Under the pieces are notes generated by a model. It had not been told where the DNA came from and did no database searches. It worked only from the letters and a program-made list of their open reading frames with translations. The position numbers were made by a program, and so were the translations under genes. 64,000 nucleotides of DNA from Streptomyces abikoensis (GTDB lineage Bacteria; Actinomycetota; Actinomycetes; Streptomycetales; Streptomycetaceae): the NCBI RefSeq assembly GCF_014648775.1, contig NZ_BMRT01000001.1:620001-684000 (forward strand). Reading direction: 5' to 3'. Numbering within the stretch: the first letter of the stretch is position 1; each line of letters opens with the position of its first letter. Of this stretch, positions 51,759-60,508 are shown in pieces.

Positions 51759-51795
51759 GCTGGTCGCGCAGTTCCCCGCGCCCCTTCGGGGCGCG
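51759..51795. repeat. dispersed Streptomyces repeat in the uvrA2/response-regulator divergent gap
   Basis: Consists of GCTGGTCGCGCAGTTCCCCG followed by CGCCCCTTCGGGGCG. The hairpin CGCCCC-TTC-GGGGCG is perfect. It lies 45 bp upstream of the regulator ATG. Confidence 0.72.
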
Positions 51796-51840
51796 GACCC
51801 GCACCGCACGCGACCTCCCACCGGCTGCGAAGCTGACGTC

Positions 51841-52527
51841 ATGCACCACATCCTCGTCGTCGACGACGACCCCACCGTCGCCGAAGTGGTCACCGGCTAC
51901 CTGACCCGCGCCGGCCACACCGTCACCCACGCCGCCACCGGCGAAGCCGCCCTCGCCGAAGCCGAACGCCGCCGCCCCGACCTGGTCGTCCTCGATCTGA
52001 TGCTCCCCGGCGGCATCGACGGCATCGACGTCTGCCGCGCCCTGCGCGCGACGCACGACCGCCTCCCGGTCATCATGCTCACCGCCCGCGGCGACGAAGA
52101 GGACCGCATCCTCGGCCTCGAAGTGGGCGCGGACGACTACGTCACCAAGCCCTTCAGCCCCCGCGAGCTCGTCCTCCGCGTGGAGTCCGTCCTGCGCCGC
52201 TCGGCACCCACGAGCGCACCGCCCCTGCGGGCCGCGGGGCTGGTCCTGGACCCCACGGCTCGCCGCGCCACCAAGAACGGCACCGACCTGGCCCTGACCC
52301 TCCGCGAGTTCGGCCTGCTCGCCTTCCTCCTGCGCCATCCGGGGCGCGCCTGCACCCGTGAGGAGCTGATGCGCGAGGTGTGGGGCTGGGACTTCGGGGA
52401 CGTGTCGACGGTGACCGTCCACGTCCGCCGGCTGCGCGCCAAGATCGAGGACGACCCGGCGAACCCCGCCCTGATCCGGACCGTGTGGGGCGTCGGCTAC
52501 CGCTTCGAGGCGGCCGGGAATGGGTGA
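51841..52527 (+). CDS. OmpR/PhoB-family response regulator
   Basis: 228 residues. Receiver: ILVVDDDPTVAEVV, phosphoacceptor Asp in LVVLDLMLPGGIDG, Thr in VIMLTARGDE, Lys in DDYVTKPFSP. The winged helix follows, with LREFGLLAFLLRHPGRACTREELM and DVSTVTVHVRRLRAKIEDDP to the end VWGVGYRFEA. Its last codons overlap the ATG of the kinase (52520), so the pair is translated together. Divergent from uvrA2 with a 139-bp gap, so it might also control that gene; nothing shows it directly. Confidence 0.95.
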   Translation: MHHILVVDDDPTVAEVVTGYLTRAGHTVTHAATGEAALAEAERRRPDLVVLDLMLPGGIDGIDVCRALRATHDRLPVIMLTARGDEEDRILGLEVGADDYVTKPFSPRELVLRVESVLRRSAPTSAPPLRAAGLVLDPTARRATKNGTDLALTLREFGLLAFLLRHPGRACTREELMREVWGWDFGDVSTVTVHVRRLRAKIEDDPANPALIRTVWGVGYRFEAAGNG

Positions 52528-53644
52528 CACGCTGCTCATCGCCCTGTTCGCCTTCCTCGGCGCGGCCGCCGCCGGCCTCCTGGGCGCGCTGGCGCTGCGC
52601 GCCCTGCGCCACCGCTCGGTGACGGTCTCCCTCGCCGTCGTGGCCGCGGTGTCGGTGACCGCGATGCTGGCCGGGACGCTGGCCGTGGCCCGGGCGATGT
52701 TCCTGTCCGCGCACGACCTGACGGTCGTGACGACGGTGTGCGCGATGGCCGCCGTGGTCTCGCTCGCCACGGCCCTGCTGCTCGGCCGCTGGGTGGTGGC
52801 CCGCAGCGCCGACCTGACCCGCGCGGCCCGGTCCTTCGGCGAGGGCGGCACGTTCGCCGCCCCCGGCGGCGGTGCCACGGCGGAACTCGACGCGCTCTCC
52901 CGGGAGCTCGCCGCCACCAGTGCGCGGCTCGCCGAGTCCCGGGAGCGGGAGCGCGCCCTGGACGCCTCGCGGCGCGAGCTGGTGGCCTGGATCTCCCACG
53001 ATCTGCGCACCCCGCTGGCGGGGCTGCGCGCCATGTCCGAGGCGCTGGAGGACGGCGTCGCCGAGGACCCCGCGCGCTACCACCGGCAGATCCGCACCGA
53101 GGTCGACCGGCTGAACACGATGGTGGGCGATCTCTTCGAGCTCTCCCGCATCCACGCCGGCGCCCTGCCGCTGCGCCCGAGCCGGATGTCGGTGTACGAC
53201 CTGGTGGACGAGGCCCTGGCGGGCGCCGGGCCACTGGCGCGCGAGCAGGGGGTGAAGCTGGTCGGGAACGGGGACGGGAACGGCGTGGCCGCCGTGCCCG
53301 TCGAGGTGGACGGCAAGGAGATGACCCGGGTCCTGGGGAACCTCCTGGTGAACGCCATCCGGCGGACCCCGCCGGACGGCACGGTCGCGGTGGCCGCGCG
53401 GCGCGAGGCGGACGCGGTGGTGGTGTCGGTGACGGACGGCTGCGGCGGCATCCCGGAGGAGGATCTGCCCCGGGTCTTCGAGACGGGCTGGCGGGGCTCG
53501 GCGGCCCGGACTCGGCCCGGGGGCGCGGGGCTGGGCCTGGCGATCGTCCGGGGCATCGTCGAGGCCCACGCGGGCCGTGCGTCGGTCCACAACGTGCCCG
53601 GCGGCTGCCGGTTCGAGGTGACGCTCCCGGCGGCCGGCCCATGA
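52520..53644 (+). CDS. two-component sensor histidine kinase
   Basis: 374 residues. Two or three closely spaced N-terminal TM helices (TLLIALFAFLGAAAAGLLGALALRAL; VTVSLAVVAAVSVTAMLAG; LTVVTTVCAMAAVVSLATALLLG) leave almost no extracytoplasmic loop, so it probably senses within the membrane. Then HAMP-like linker, HisKA with LVAWISHDLRTPLAGL (phosphoacceptor His), N box NLLVNAIRRTPPDG, G1 DGCGGIPEEDLPRVFETGW and G2 GGAGLGLAIVRG. All catalytic motifs are present. Operon partner of the upstream regulator. Confidence 0.94.
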   Translation: MGDTLLIALFAFLGAAAAGLLGALALRALRHRSVTVSLAVVAAVSVTAMLAGTLAVARAMFLSAHDLTVVTTVCAMAAVVSLATALLLGRWVVARSADLTRAARSFGEGGTFAAPGGGATAELDALSRELAATSARLAESRERERALDASRRELVAWISHDLRTPLAGLRAMSEALEDGVAEDPARYHRQIRTEVDRLNTMVGDLFELSRIHAGALPLRPSRMSVYDLVDEALAGAGPLAREQGVKLVGNGDGNGVAAVPVEVDGKEMTRVLGNLLVNAIRRTPPDGTVAVAARREADAVVVSVTDGCGGIPEEDLPRVFETGWRGSAARTRPGGAGLGLAIVRGIVEAHAGRASVHNVPGGCRFEVTLPAAGP

Positions 53645-53708
53645 ACAACATGAACAAACACCCGTCCCCTGGGCGTCAGCCTGTCGGCCCGCGCCACCCC
53701 GTGAAGGG

Positions 53709-53738
53709 TGATCACGGCCCAACACGCTGACGTGATCA
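53709..53738. promoter_or_regulatory. inverted repeat between the kinase and the small Cys protein
   Basis: TGATCACG (53709-53716) and CGTGATCA (53731-53738) form perfect 8-bp arms with a 14-bp centre. Either the terminator of the two-component operon or an operator for the next gene. Confidence 0.45.
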
Positions 53739-53797
53739 GGGGTCGTGCGTCACGATGCACCCGCCGGGAGAGCGAGCAGCGACGACCGTGGAGCGGG

Positions 53798-54016
53798 ATG
53801 GCCATGTCCGACACCGGAGCCGAGTCAGATGTCGACGCCGACCCCCTGCGCAGGATCGCCGCGGCGATCGAGCGGGAGCGGGATCCCTCCACCCGGACGT
53901 GCCTGACCTGCGGCGGCCCGGCCCTCGTGGTGGTGCGGGAGGAGTCGGCCGGGAACAGCCCGCCGGTGATCAGCGCCCGGAAGGCGTGTGCGAACCAGGG
54001 CTGTGAGCGCCCGTGA
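53798..54016 (+). CDS. small Cys-containing protein (zinc-ribbon-like), function unknown
   Basis: 72 residues from ATG 53798 (GGAG 4 nt upstream; ATG 53804 also possible). An acidic N-terminus (DTGAESDVDADPLRRIAAAIERE) is followed by CLTCGG, then ARKACANQGCERP. CxxC...C..xC could bind a metal. Its last 47 bp overlap the convergent Ni/Co permease gene. No known function. Confidence 0.55.
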   Translation: MAMSDTGAESDVDADPLRRIAAAIERERDPSTRTCLTCGGPALVVVREESAGNSPPVISARKACANQGCERP

Positions 54017-55136
54017 CCCCGGCGGCGGCCGTCCGCGCGGCCCAGCGCTGCTCGACCTTGGCGAAGCGCCAGTAGCCGAGGGCGAGGGCCCAGACCAGCA
54101 CGAACAGTCCGACGATGACGAAACCGACGTTGTCGAGGTTCAGCCCGGCGATCCAGCCGGTCACCGCGTCGTCCAGATCGAGCTTCTCGTGGAGCACGCC
54201 CACCAGCTCGATGGTGCCGATGAGGAAGGCGACGGCGATGGAGAGCCCGGTGATGGTGAGGTTGTAGTAGACCTTTCTGACGGGGTTGGAGAACGCCCAC
54301 TGGTAGGCGAAGTTCATGAACGTGCCGTCGAGCGTGTCGAACAGGCTCATGCCGGCGGCGAACAGCAGCGGCAGGCACATGATCGCGTACCAGGGCAGCC
54401 CGGCGGCGGCACCACTGCCCGCCATGACCATCAGCGTGACCTCGGTGGCGGTGTCGAAGCCCAGGCCGAAGAGGAAGCCCAGCGGGAACATCTGGCCGGG
54501 GCGGCTGATGGAGCGGGTGAAACGGCCGAGGACGCGGTTCATGAAGCCGCGCGAGTCGAGCTGCTTCTCCAGCTCCGCCTCGTCGTAACGGCCCTCGCGC
54601 ATGGCGCGGAAGACCCTCATGATGCCGGCGAGGGCGATGAGGTTGAGGACGGCGATGAGGTAGAGGAAGCCGCCGGAGACCGTGGTGCCGACGACACCGA
54701 GGGTCTGATGGGTGGTGGACTCCTCGTTCATCAGCGTCCCGGCCAGCCGGGTGCCGCCGGAGACCAGCAGCGTCAGCAGGACGACGACGCTGGAGTGGCC
54801 GAGGGCGAACCAGAAGCCGACGGAGACCGGGCGTTTGCCGTCCGCCATCAGCTTGCGGGTGGTGTTGTCGATGGCGGCGATGTGGTCGGCGTCGAAGGCG
54901 TGCCGCATGCCGAGGGTGTAGGCGGTGACGCCGAGGCCGACGCCGAAGACCTTGGAGCCGACGGTGTAGTGGTTCGGCACGACCAGCAGGAAGAGCACGC
55001 CGAAGGCGACGACGTGGAGGGCGACGACGACGGCCAGCAGGCCGGCGGTCCGCACGGTGTCCTCGCGGCGCCAGCGGAAGGCGGGCGCGGACGGATCCGC
55101 GGACGGACCCGCGGACGGTTCTGTGGATATGGACAT
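53970..55136 (-). CDS. nickel/cobalt permease of the NiCoT (HoxN/NixA) family, B12-controlled
   Basis: 388 residues from ATG 55136. Eight or so TM helices. The NiCoT signature is TLGMRHAFDADHIAAIDN in TM2, with VGFWFALGHSSVVVLLTLLVS next and LFGLGFDTATEVTLMVMAG later; these hold the metal-binding His and Asp. It imports Ni2+ or Co2+ by proton motive force. A cobalamin riboswitch lies just upstream, so cobalt for B12 is the likely cargo. Its end overlaps the convergent 72-residue protein. Confidence 0.95.
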   Translation of the reverse strand: MSISTEPSAGPSADPSAPAFRWRREDTVRTAGLLAVVVALHVVAFGVLFLLVVPNHYTVGSKVFGVGLGVTAYTLGMRHAFDADHIAAIDNTTRKLMADGKRPVSVGFWFALGHSSVVVLLTLLVSGGTRLAGTLMNEESTTHQTLGVVGTTVSGGFLYLIAVLNLIALAGIMRVFRAMREGRYDEAELEKQLDSRGFMNRVLGRFTRSISRPGQMFPLGFLFGLGFDTATEVTLMVMAGSGAAAGLPWYAIMCLPLLFAAGMSLFDTLDGTFMNFAYQWAFSNPVRKVYYNLTITGLSIAVAFLIGTIELVGVLHEKLDLDDAVTGWIAGLNLDNVGFVIVGLFVLVWALALGYWRFAKVEQRWAARTAAAGVTGAHSPGSHTPSGR

Positions 55137-55164
55137 CTTGGGGTGAACGCTCCAGCACCTCGTG

Positions 55165-55355
55165 GATCATTTCGAGAATGCCGTGGCCGGTCTCCTGGCT
55201 TACGGGTGATGGCGTTACCGTCCCGCCTTCCCGGCAGCCGGACGCTGCCAGTGGCTCCGCGTGCCGGGGCACGCGGAAGAGGACGGTCACTCCCCGATCA
55301 CAGTGGCGAGGGCCGCTCCGGAATCGGCCCACGAGGGCCTCACCGGTCTTCCCGA
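55165..55355 (-). ncRNA. cobalamin (adenosylcobalamin) riboswitch
   Basis: On the minus strand the B12 box AAGCCAGGAGACCGGCC (55201-55185) is perfect. Upstream of it lie a GGGAAGGCGGGACGG core, an internal hairpin with CGCGTGCCCCGGCACGCG (P6-like), and the 5' arm CGGGAAGACCGGTGAGGCC near 55354-55336. The distance to the permease ATG is about 29 nt, which fits translational control. It should switch the Ni/Co permease off when B12 is plentiful. Confidence 0.9.
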
Positions 55356-55526
55356 ACACCACGGCCGGGCAACCATAACGTCCCGGCCGAGCCCCGGGGC
55401 AAAAATGTGGCACTTGCCATCTCTTCGCAGCAGGGACCGACACTTCGCAGGTGATGGACGCGCGGGTCGGCCCGGTGTACGAGTGCAGGAAGACTCCAGG
55501 GACGGACGCGAGAGGGCTGAGCGCCA
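55356..55526. other. rest of the divergent gap (riboswitch promoter side and APC leader)
   Basis: No gene is seen. It should carry the riboswitch promoter on the minus strand and the APC gene's 5' leader. A GAGAGGG ribosome-binding site lies 10 nt before ATG 55527. I see no clear operator. Confidence 0.6.
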
Positions 55527-57134
55527 ATGGCGGACACGGCAGGGGACGTCGAGCGGAGGCCCGGGGAACCGGGGGAGCCGGTGGTGCCGGAGGAGCGGGC
55601 GGCGTTCGTCCGCCGCATCGGGCTGTTCCAGGCCACCGCCATCAACATGAGCCAGATGTGCGGCATAGGACCGTTCGTCACCATCCCCTTGATGGTGGCC
55701 TCCTTCGGCGGGCCGCACGCGGTCATCGGCTTCGTCGCGGGGGCGGTACTGGCCCTGGCCGACGGGCTGGTGTGGGCCGAACTGGGCGCGGCGATGCCCG
55801 GCGCGGGCGGCAGCTACGTCTATCTGCGGCAGGCGTTCCAGTACCGGACCGGAAGACTCGTGCCGTTCCTGTTCGTGTGGACGGCGATGCTCTTCATCCC
55901 GCTGGCCATGGCCACGGGTGTGATCGGGTTCGTCCAGTACCTGGGCTATCTCTGGCCGGGGATGACACAGACCCAGGGCGATCTGACGGGCCTGGCGTTC
56001 GTCGTGGTGGTCGTCGGGCTGCTGTGGCGGCGGGTGGAGAGCATCGCGCGGATCACCGCGGTGCTGTGGGGCGTGATGATCGTCTCCGTCGTCCTGGTCA
56101 TCGTGGCCGCGTTCACCCACTTCAGCCCGGACCGGGCCTTCACCTACCCGGCGGGCGCCTTCGACCTCACGACCGGTCAGTTCTGGCTGGGCTTCGCGGC
56201 GGGCCTGACCATCGGCATCTACGACTACGGGGGCTACAGCACCGTCGCCTACATGGGCGCCGAGATCAAGGACCCCGGACGGACCATGCCGCGGTCCATC
56301 ATCTACTCGATCCTCGGCATCATGGCCATCTACCTGCTGCTGCAGATCGGCACCCTGGGCGTCGTCGACTGGCGGGAGATGCTGGACCCGGACTCCACGG
56401 CCGGGTCCTCCGTGGCCTCGGCGGTGCTGGAGCAGACCTGGGGCAAGGGCGCGGCGGACGTCGTCACCGTGCTGATCCTCATCACGGCCTTCGCGTCCGT
56501 CTTCACCGGGCTCCTCGGCGGCTCGCGCATCCCCGTGGACGCCGCGCGGGAGAACGTCTTCTTCCGGCGCTTCGGCGCCCTCCACCCCCGGCTGCGCTTC
56601 CCCGTGCTGCCGCTGGCGACGATGGGCGTCGTCTCGGCCGTGGGCTTCCTGATCGGCCGTCATACCGACCTGGCGACGATCATCCAGTTGCTGATGGCGG
56701 TCATGGTGATCCTCCAGGCGCTGTCGCAGGTGCTGGCCGTGACCGTGCTGCGGCGCCGGCAGCCGGCGCTGCCGCGCCCGTACCGGATGTGGCTCTATCC
56801 GCTGCCGAGCCTGGTGGCGCTGGCGGGCTGGCTGGTGATCTACGGCTTCGCGGACCGCAACTCCCCCGGCCGCCATCCCATCGAGTGGTCGCTGGCCTGG
56901 GTGGGCGCCGGGTGCGTGGCGTTCACGCTGTGGGCGGCGAAGGAGAAGGTGTGGCCGTTCGGGCCACGGGAGATCAGCGAGGACTACCTGCCGGGCGGGG
57001 CCTCGGCGCGGGGGCTCGCGGCGCCCGTGACCGCCGTCGAGGACAGGCCCGTCGTCGAGGCGGGGGACGACGATCCGGACCCCGGCGCGGACCCCGGTAC
57101 GGGCCCCGGAGGTGTGGCGCCCACCCCGGCCTGA
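55527..57134 (+). CDS. APC-family amino acid/polyamine permease
   Basis: 535 residues, about 12 TM helices. TM1 has the substrate motif INMSQMCGIGPFVTIPLMVASFGG (GIGPF in place of GIGIG, as in LAT-like members). Then AELGAAMPGAGGSYVYLRQAF, and TM6 IGIYDYGGYSTVAYMGAEIKDPGRTMPRSIIY. The C-terminal 50 residues are acidic and Pro-rich. The substrate is unknown (amino acids, by family). Stand-alone gene. Confidence 0.9.
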   Translation: MADTAGDVERRPGEPGEPVVPEERAAFVRRIGLFQATAINMSQMCGIGPFVTIPLMVASFGGPHAVIGFVAGAVLALADGLVWAELGAAMPGAGGSYVYLRQAFQYRTGRLVPFLFVWTAMLFIPLAMATGVIGFVQYLGYLWPGMTQTQGDLTGLAFVVVVVGLLWRRVESIARITAVLWGVMIVSVVLVIVAAFTHFSPDRAFTYPAGAFDLTTGQFWLGFAAGLTIGIYDYGGYSTVAYMGAEIKDPGRTMPRSIIYSILGIMAIYLLLQIGTLGVVDWREMLDPDSTAGSSVASAVLEQTWGKGAADVVTVLILITAFASVFTGLLGGSRIPVDAARENVFFRRFGALHPRLRFPVLPLATMGVVSAVGFLIGRHTDLATIIQLLMAVMVILQALSQVLAVTVLRRRQPALPRPYRMWLYPLPSLVALAGWLVIYGFADRNSPGRHPIEWSLAWVGAGCVAFTLWAAKEKVWPFGPREISEDYLPGGASARGLAAPVTAVEDRPVVEAGDDDPDPGADPGTGPGGVAPTPA

Positions 57135-57206
57135 CGGGGCGTCGGCTCCATCGGCCGGGCCGCCCGGACTCCTGCGGTCCGGCCGAACGGTGATAAAACG
57201 GCACCC

Positions 57207-57797
57207 ATGCCCGTGACCACTGCCCCTCCCCCGCCCGTCCCCGACGCCCAGCCGCGCAGGCTGCTCTGGCACCGTCTCATATTCGGGCTCTGGTACCGGC
57301 CCGTCGAGGTTCTCGACGAGGCGCGGGACCGGAGCGTCTGGGGAGCGGCGGCCTTCCTGTCCCTGCTGTGCGGGGCGCTGGGGACGCTGGCCAACGACTC
57401 CTTCTGGGTGCAGTGGGGGGTCAGCCCCCTGCTGGCGCTGGAGGCCATGGCCATCGGCTCGCTGGTGATGATGCTCGCCAGCCTGCTGCTGGGCGCCGCC
57501 ACCCACGCCATCGCCCGCCGGCTCGGCGGCAACGGCAAGTTCGCCCCCACGGCGAGCCTGTTCGTGGTGCTGTTCTGGGCGAGCGACCTGCCCCGGCTGG
57601 TACTCGACACCTGGCTGCCCGCGGGTTCGGTGCCGGTGCGCGCCGCCGCGTCGGTGACGGCGGCCTTCGGCTACGCGCTCGCCACGCTGCTGATCCGGGG
57701 TCAGCACCATCTGCCCACCCACAGGGCGGTGGCGGCGGTGAGCCTCCAGATGCTGGCGGCGGTGACGCTGCTCAAGTTCCCGCCCGGCAGCGCCTGA
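57207..57797 (+). CDS. Yip1-like integral membrane protein
   Basis: 196 residues. A Pro-rich N-terminus, then four or five TM helices: AAAFLSLLCGALGTLAND, LALEAMAIGSLVMMLASLLLGAATHA, ASLFVVLFWASDLPRLVL, AASVTAAFGYALATLLIRG and AVAAVSLQMLAAVTLLKF. The N-terminal LWYRPVEVLDEARDRSVWGAAAF and the layout match bacterial Yip1-family proteins, whose function is not settled. It ends 45 bp before a perfect hairpin. Confidence 0.75.
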   Translation: MPVTTAPPPPVPDAQPRRLLWHRLIFGLWYRPVEVLDEARDRSVWGAAAFLSLLCGALGTLANDSFWVQWGVSPLLALEAMAIGSLVMMLASLLLGAATHAIARRLGGNGKFAPTASLFVVLFWASDLPRLVLDTWLPAGSVPVRAAASVTAAFGYALATLLIRGQHHLPTHRAVAAVSLQMLAAVTLLKFPPGSA

Positions 57798-57841
57798 GCG
57801 GACCCGCGCCGACGAGGTGACTCGACGAGGTGACGACGAAG

Positions 57842-57879
57842 GCCCGCCCGGTGCGACGGGGGATGCACACCGGGCGGGC
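57842..57879. terminator. bidirectional hairpin terminator
   Basis: GCCCGCCCGGTG (57842-57853) and CACCGGGCGGGC (57868-57879) form a perfect 12-bp stem with a 14-nt loop. It lies between the convergent Yip1-like and P450 genes. Confidence 0.8.
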
Positions 57880-57917
57880 TCGAGGACAGTTCTACCTCAT
57901 CAAGGATGGGTTATGCA

Positions 57918-59132
57918 TCAAAAACCTGTTCGGCCGCCCGAAGACCACCGGACGGGGAGCGATTTCAGGCCACGTGCGCGAATGGCCGGACGCCAGGTCA
58001 GCTCGTCCCTCGGAACGTCGAGTTCCAGATTTTCGAAGCGCTCCAGCAGCGCGGCGAGCGCGGTCTCCGTCTCCATCCGGCCCAGCGCGGCACCCAGGCA
58101 GTAGTGGATGCCGTGGCCCAGCGCGAGGTTTCCCGAGCGGTCCCGTCCCAGGTCGAAGCGGTCGGGGTCGGGGAACCGGGCCGGGTCGCGATTGGCCGAG
58201 GCCAGCGACAGCAGCACCGTCTCACCCGCCGGGACCGTCACTCCGCCGATCTCCACGTCCTCCACCGGGAAGCGCCGGATCGCCAGCGGAACGGGTCCGT
58301 CCCACCGGCTGACCTCGTCCACGACCGCCGCGAGACCGTCCGGATCCTTACGCACCGCCCGCAGCAGTTCCGGACGGTCCAGCAGGGCGAGAACCGTGTT
58401 GCCGATGAGATGGGTGACGTTCTCGTAGCCGGCGAACACGATGAGGAACGCCAGGGACGTCAGCTCGTCCCGGGAGAGGGTGTCCCCTGCCTCCTGCACC
58501 GCGATCAGGTCCGAGAGCAGGTCGTCGCCGGGCTCGGCGCGCTTGGTCTCGATGAGCGCGGTGAAGAAGGCCATCAGGGAGGCGACCGCCTCCTTCATCA
58601 GGTGGGGCCGCGAACGGTCGGGGGTGATCATGGCGTCCGTCCAGGCCCGGAAGTCGACCTGGTCCGCCCGGGGGACGCCGAGCAACCGGCAGATCACGAC
58701 GACCGGCAGCGGGCCCGCGAAGGACGCCAGCAGATCCGCCCGCCCAGCCGGCTCGACGGCGTCCAGCAGCTCGTCGGCGAACGACCGCACCGGGCCGCGC
58801 AGCTTCTCCACCCGGCCCGGGGTGAACGCCTTCACCACCAGCCGGCGCAGCCGGGTGTGGTCGGGCGGGTCCATGTTCAGCAGGTTGGCGTCGAGCGCCG
58901 GGGGCAGGGAGAAGCCGCCGTAGTTGCCGGGGAGGGCGTTGCTCCGGTCGAGGGAGAGCCGGGGGTCGGCGAGGGCGGTCCGTACGTCCTCGTAACGGGT
59001 GACCAGCCAGGCGGGCTTGCCGTCGGGGCCCTCGAACCGGTGCACGGGGCCGCTCTCGCGGAGCCGGGCGTAGGTGCCGTAGGGGTCGGATATCAGGTCG
59101 GCCGTCGAAGGTGGGGTGTCGGTCGGTCGCAT
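57918..59132 (-). CDS. cytochrome P450 (class I, soluble)
   Basis: 404 residues. I-helix FLIVFAGYENVTHLIGN (AG.EN in place of AG.ET), ExxR in VVDEVSRWDGPVP, and the heme loop LALGHGIHYCLGAALGRMET with Leu where most have Phe (F/L-x2-G-x-G-x-x-x-C-x-G). The N-terminus is soluble, with no membrane anchor. It resembles bacterial secondary-metabolism P450s that need separate ferredoxin partners; none is adjacent. A palindromic operator lies 15 bp upstream. Confidence 0.92.
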   Translation of the reverse strand: MRPTDTPPSTADLISDPYGTYARLRESGPVHRFEGPDGKPAWLVTRYEDVRTALADPRLSLDRSNALPGNYGGFSLPPALDANLLNMDPPDHTRLRRLVVKAFTPGRVEKLRGPVRSFADELLDAVEPAGRADLLASFAGPLPVVVICRLLGVPRADQVDFRAWTDAMITPDRSRPHLMKEAVASLMAFFTALIETKRAEPGDDLLSDLIAVQEAGDTLSRDELTSLAFLIVFAGYENVTHLIGNTVLALLDRPELLRAVRKDPDGLAAVVDEVSRWDGPVPLAIRRFPVEDVEIGGVTVPAGETVLLSLASANRDPARFPDPDRFDLGRDRSGNLALGHGIHYCLGAALGRMETETALAALLERFENLELDVPRDELTWRPAIRARGLKSLPVRWSSGGRTGF

Positions 59133-59146
59133 GGGATCCGACTCTA

Positions 59147-59163
59147 GACCGGACCGTCCGGTC
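59147..59163. promoter_or_regulatory. 17-bp perfect palindromic operator upstream of the P450
   Basis: GACCGGAC-C-GTCCGGTC: two perfect 8-bp arms around one base, 15-31 bp before the P450 ATG. The shape suits a TetR-type repressor site, but no such repressor gene is next to it. Confidence 0.65.
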
Positions 59164-59178
59164 CTTTATCGCACAAGC

Positions 59179-59224
59179 GGCGCCGGATTCCGGCGGATCG
59201 TTCGATCCGCCGGAATCCGGCGCC
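59179..59224. terminator. 46-bp perfect inverted repeat upstream of the P450
   Basis: GGCGCCGGATTCCGG CGGATCG (left arm, 22 bp) and CGATCCGCCGG AATCCGGCGCC (right arm, 22 bp) flank TT at 59201-59202. Likely the terminator of the upstream minus-strand operon. It is unusually long and perfect. Confidence 0.7.
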
Positions 59225-59287
59225 GGCCTGTGTCGTAGGCGGCCTTGACCCCCGTCCAGGGCCGCCTCGTCCATGGGCCGCGCGCCG

Positions 59288-60508
59288 TCAGGGACGGCGT
59301 GCCGCGCTGATCTCCCGTAGTTCGGTGAGCACCGCGTCGACCAGCGGATCGTGGAAGACGTCGGCGACGCGCGCCAGGTGCTCGTGCTCCTCCGCCGGGT
59401 CGGCGCTGACGGTCATCACCACGCTGTCGGCGGACGGCCGGGCCACGTGCCCCACGGTCTGGTTGCCCAGGCCCCTGCGGAGCGCGGCGGCCTCCACCAC
59501 GGCGGCGGTGCGGTGCTCGTCGAGGGCGGCGGCGCCGGCCTTCTCCCGGGCGATCTCCAGGGTGACGGGCTCGACGTGCCGGCGGACGCCGCGCTGGATG
59601 TCACGGATCTCGGCCATCTGCCGGTTGGCCCGCCACTCCAGGTCCGCGAGCGGCCAGCGGGCCGTCCAGCGGGACTCGGGGATGGTGACCTCCGGGGCGT
59701 GGGCGGTGACCTCCCGCCACAGCGGCTCCAGCCGGCGCAGCCGGCGCCAGGCGGCGGCCCGGGGGCCGACGGCCGGCAGCGAGAAGCCGAGCAGCACCAG
59801 GAGCGCGGCCACCGAGGCCGTCATCGGCGCCACCCCGTTGGACAGCCAGTACTGCTCGTGGCCGACCCAGCTCAGGACGAACCCGGCGAGCTTGCAGGCG
59901 CAGTACACCAGGCCCAGCCAGCAGCCCGCCGCCAGGGTCCGCAGCCCCTTGGCGAGCCAGGAGCGGCCCAGTTGGGCGGCGTAGCGGGGGCAGAGCGTAC
60001 CGAGCCCGGCGAGGCTCACGCCGAAGATCAGCAGATAGAGCACCAGGAAGGCGACGACGCCCGGGGCGTCGGCGTAGGCGGTGCTGAAGTCGCGCGGGTG
60101 CTCCACGTCGTCCGGGCGGCCGACGAGGAAGCAGCCGATGGCCACGGCCCAGGTCAACCCCACCGCCCAGACCGCGAGGCGGCTGCGCGCGGCGGCGCGG
60201 GAGTGGGCCCCCTCCTCGCCCCGGCTGGTCCAGCGCAGCAGCAGCACGGTGGCGCCGGAGGCGAACAGCACGACGGCCGAGTAGAGGAAGACCATCGCCA
60301 GGTTCGCCACGCCCGTCAGCCGGTCGAAGGCGCGGTAGACGCTGGGCGCGGAGAACAGGAAGACGATCGGCACGCCGGAGGTCATCAGGGCGGTCAGGCC
60401 CAGGTCGACGTTGCCGCGGTCGCGGAACCAGGCCCGGGCCTTGTAGCCGACGATGGCCCAGGTGACGGCGCTGAAGCTCAGGTAGAGGGCGTCGAAGGCG
60501 TCAAACAC
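59288..60508 (-). CDS. multi-pass membrane protein of the MAB_1171c-like (DUF6545) type
   Basis: 406 residues. Seven TM helices lie in the first 245 residues (YLSFSAVTWAIVGYKA; LGLTALMTSGVPIVFLFSA; ANLAMVFLYSAVVLFASGATVLLL; VWAVGLTWAVAIGCFLV; VVAFLVLYLLIFGVSLAGLG; LAAGCWLGLVYCACKLAGFVLSW; MTASVAALLVLLGFSLPAVG). The C-terminal soluble part is helical, from RLEPLWREVTAHAPEV to ELREISAARRP. This layout is that of actinobacterial proteins annotated as putative transporters with an XRE/peptidase operon. Function not established. Its ATG overlaps the stop of the peptidase-like gene by 8 bp. Confidence 0.8.
   Translation of the reverse strand: MFDAFDALYLSFSAVTWAIVGYKARAWFRDRGNVDLGLTALMTSGVPIVFLFSAPSVYRAFDRLTGVANLAMVFLYSAVVLFASGATVLLLRWTSRGEEGAHSRAAARSRLAVWAVGLTWAVAIGCFLVGRPDDVEHPRDFSTAYADAPGVVAFLVLYLLIFGVSLAGLGTLCPRYAAQLGRSWLAKGLRTLAAGCWLGLVYCACKLAGFVLSWVGHEQYWLSNGVAPMTASVAALLVLLGFSLPAVGPRAAAWRRLRRLEPLWREVTAHAPEVTIPESRWTARWPLADLEWRANRQMAEIRDIQRGVRRHVEPVTLEIAREKAGAAALDEHRTAAVVEAAALRRGLGNQTVGHVARPSADSVVMTVSADPAEEHEHLARVADVFHDPLVDAVLTELREISAARRP

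Noticed and set aside
55287..57722. 811-codon minus-strand frame
   Set aside because: Antisense to the APC and Yip1-like genes and to the riboswitch.
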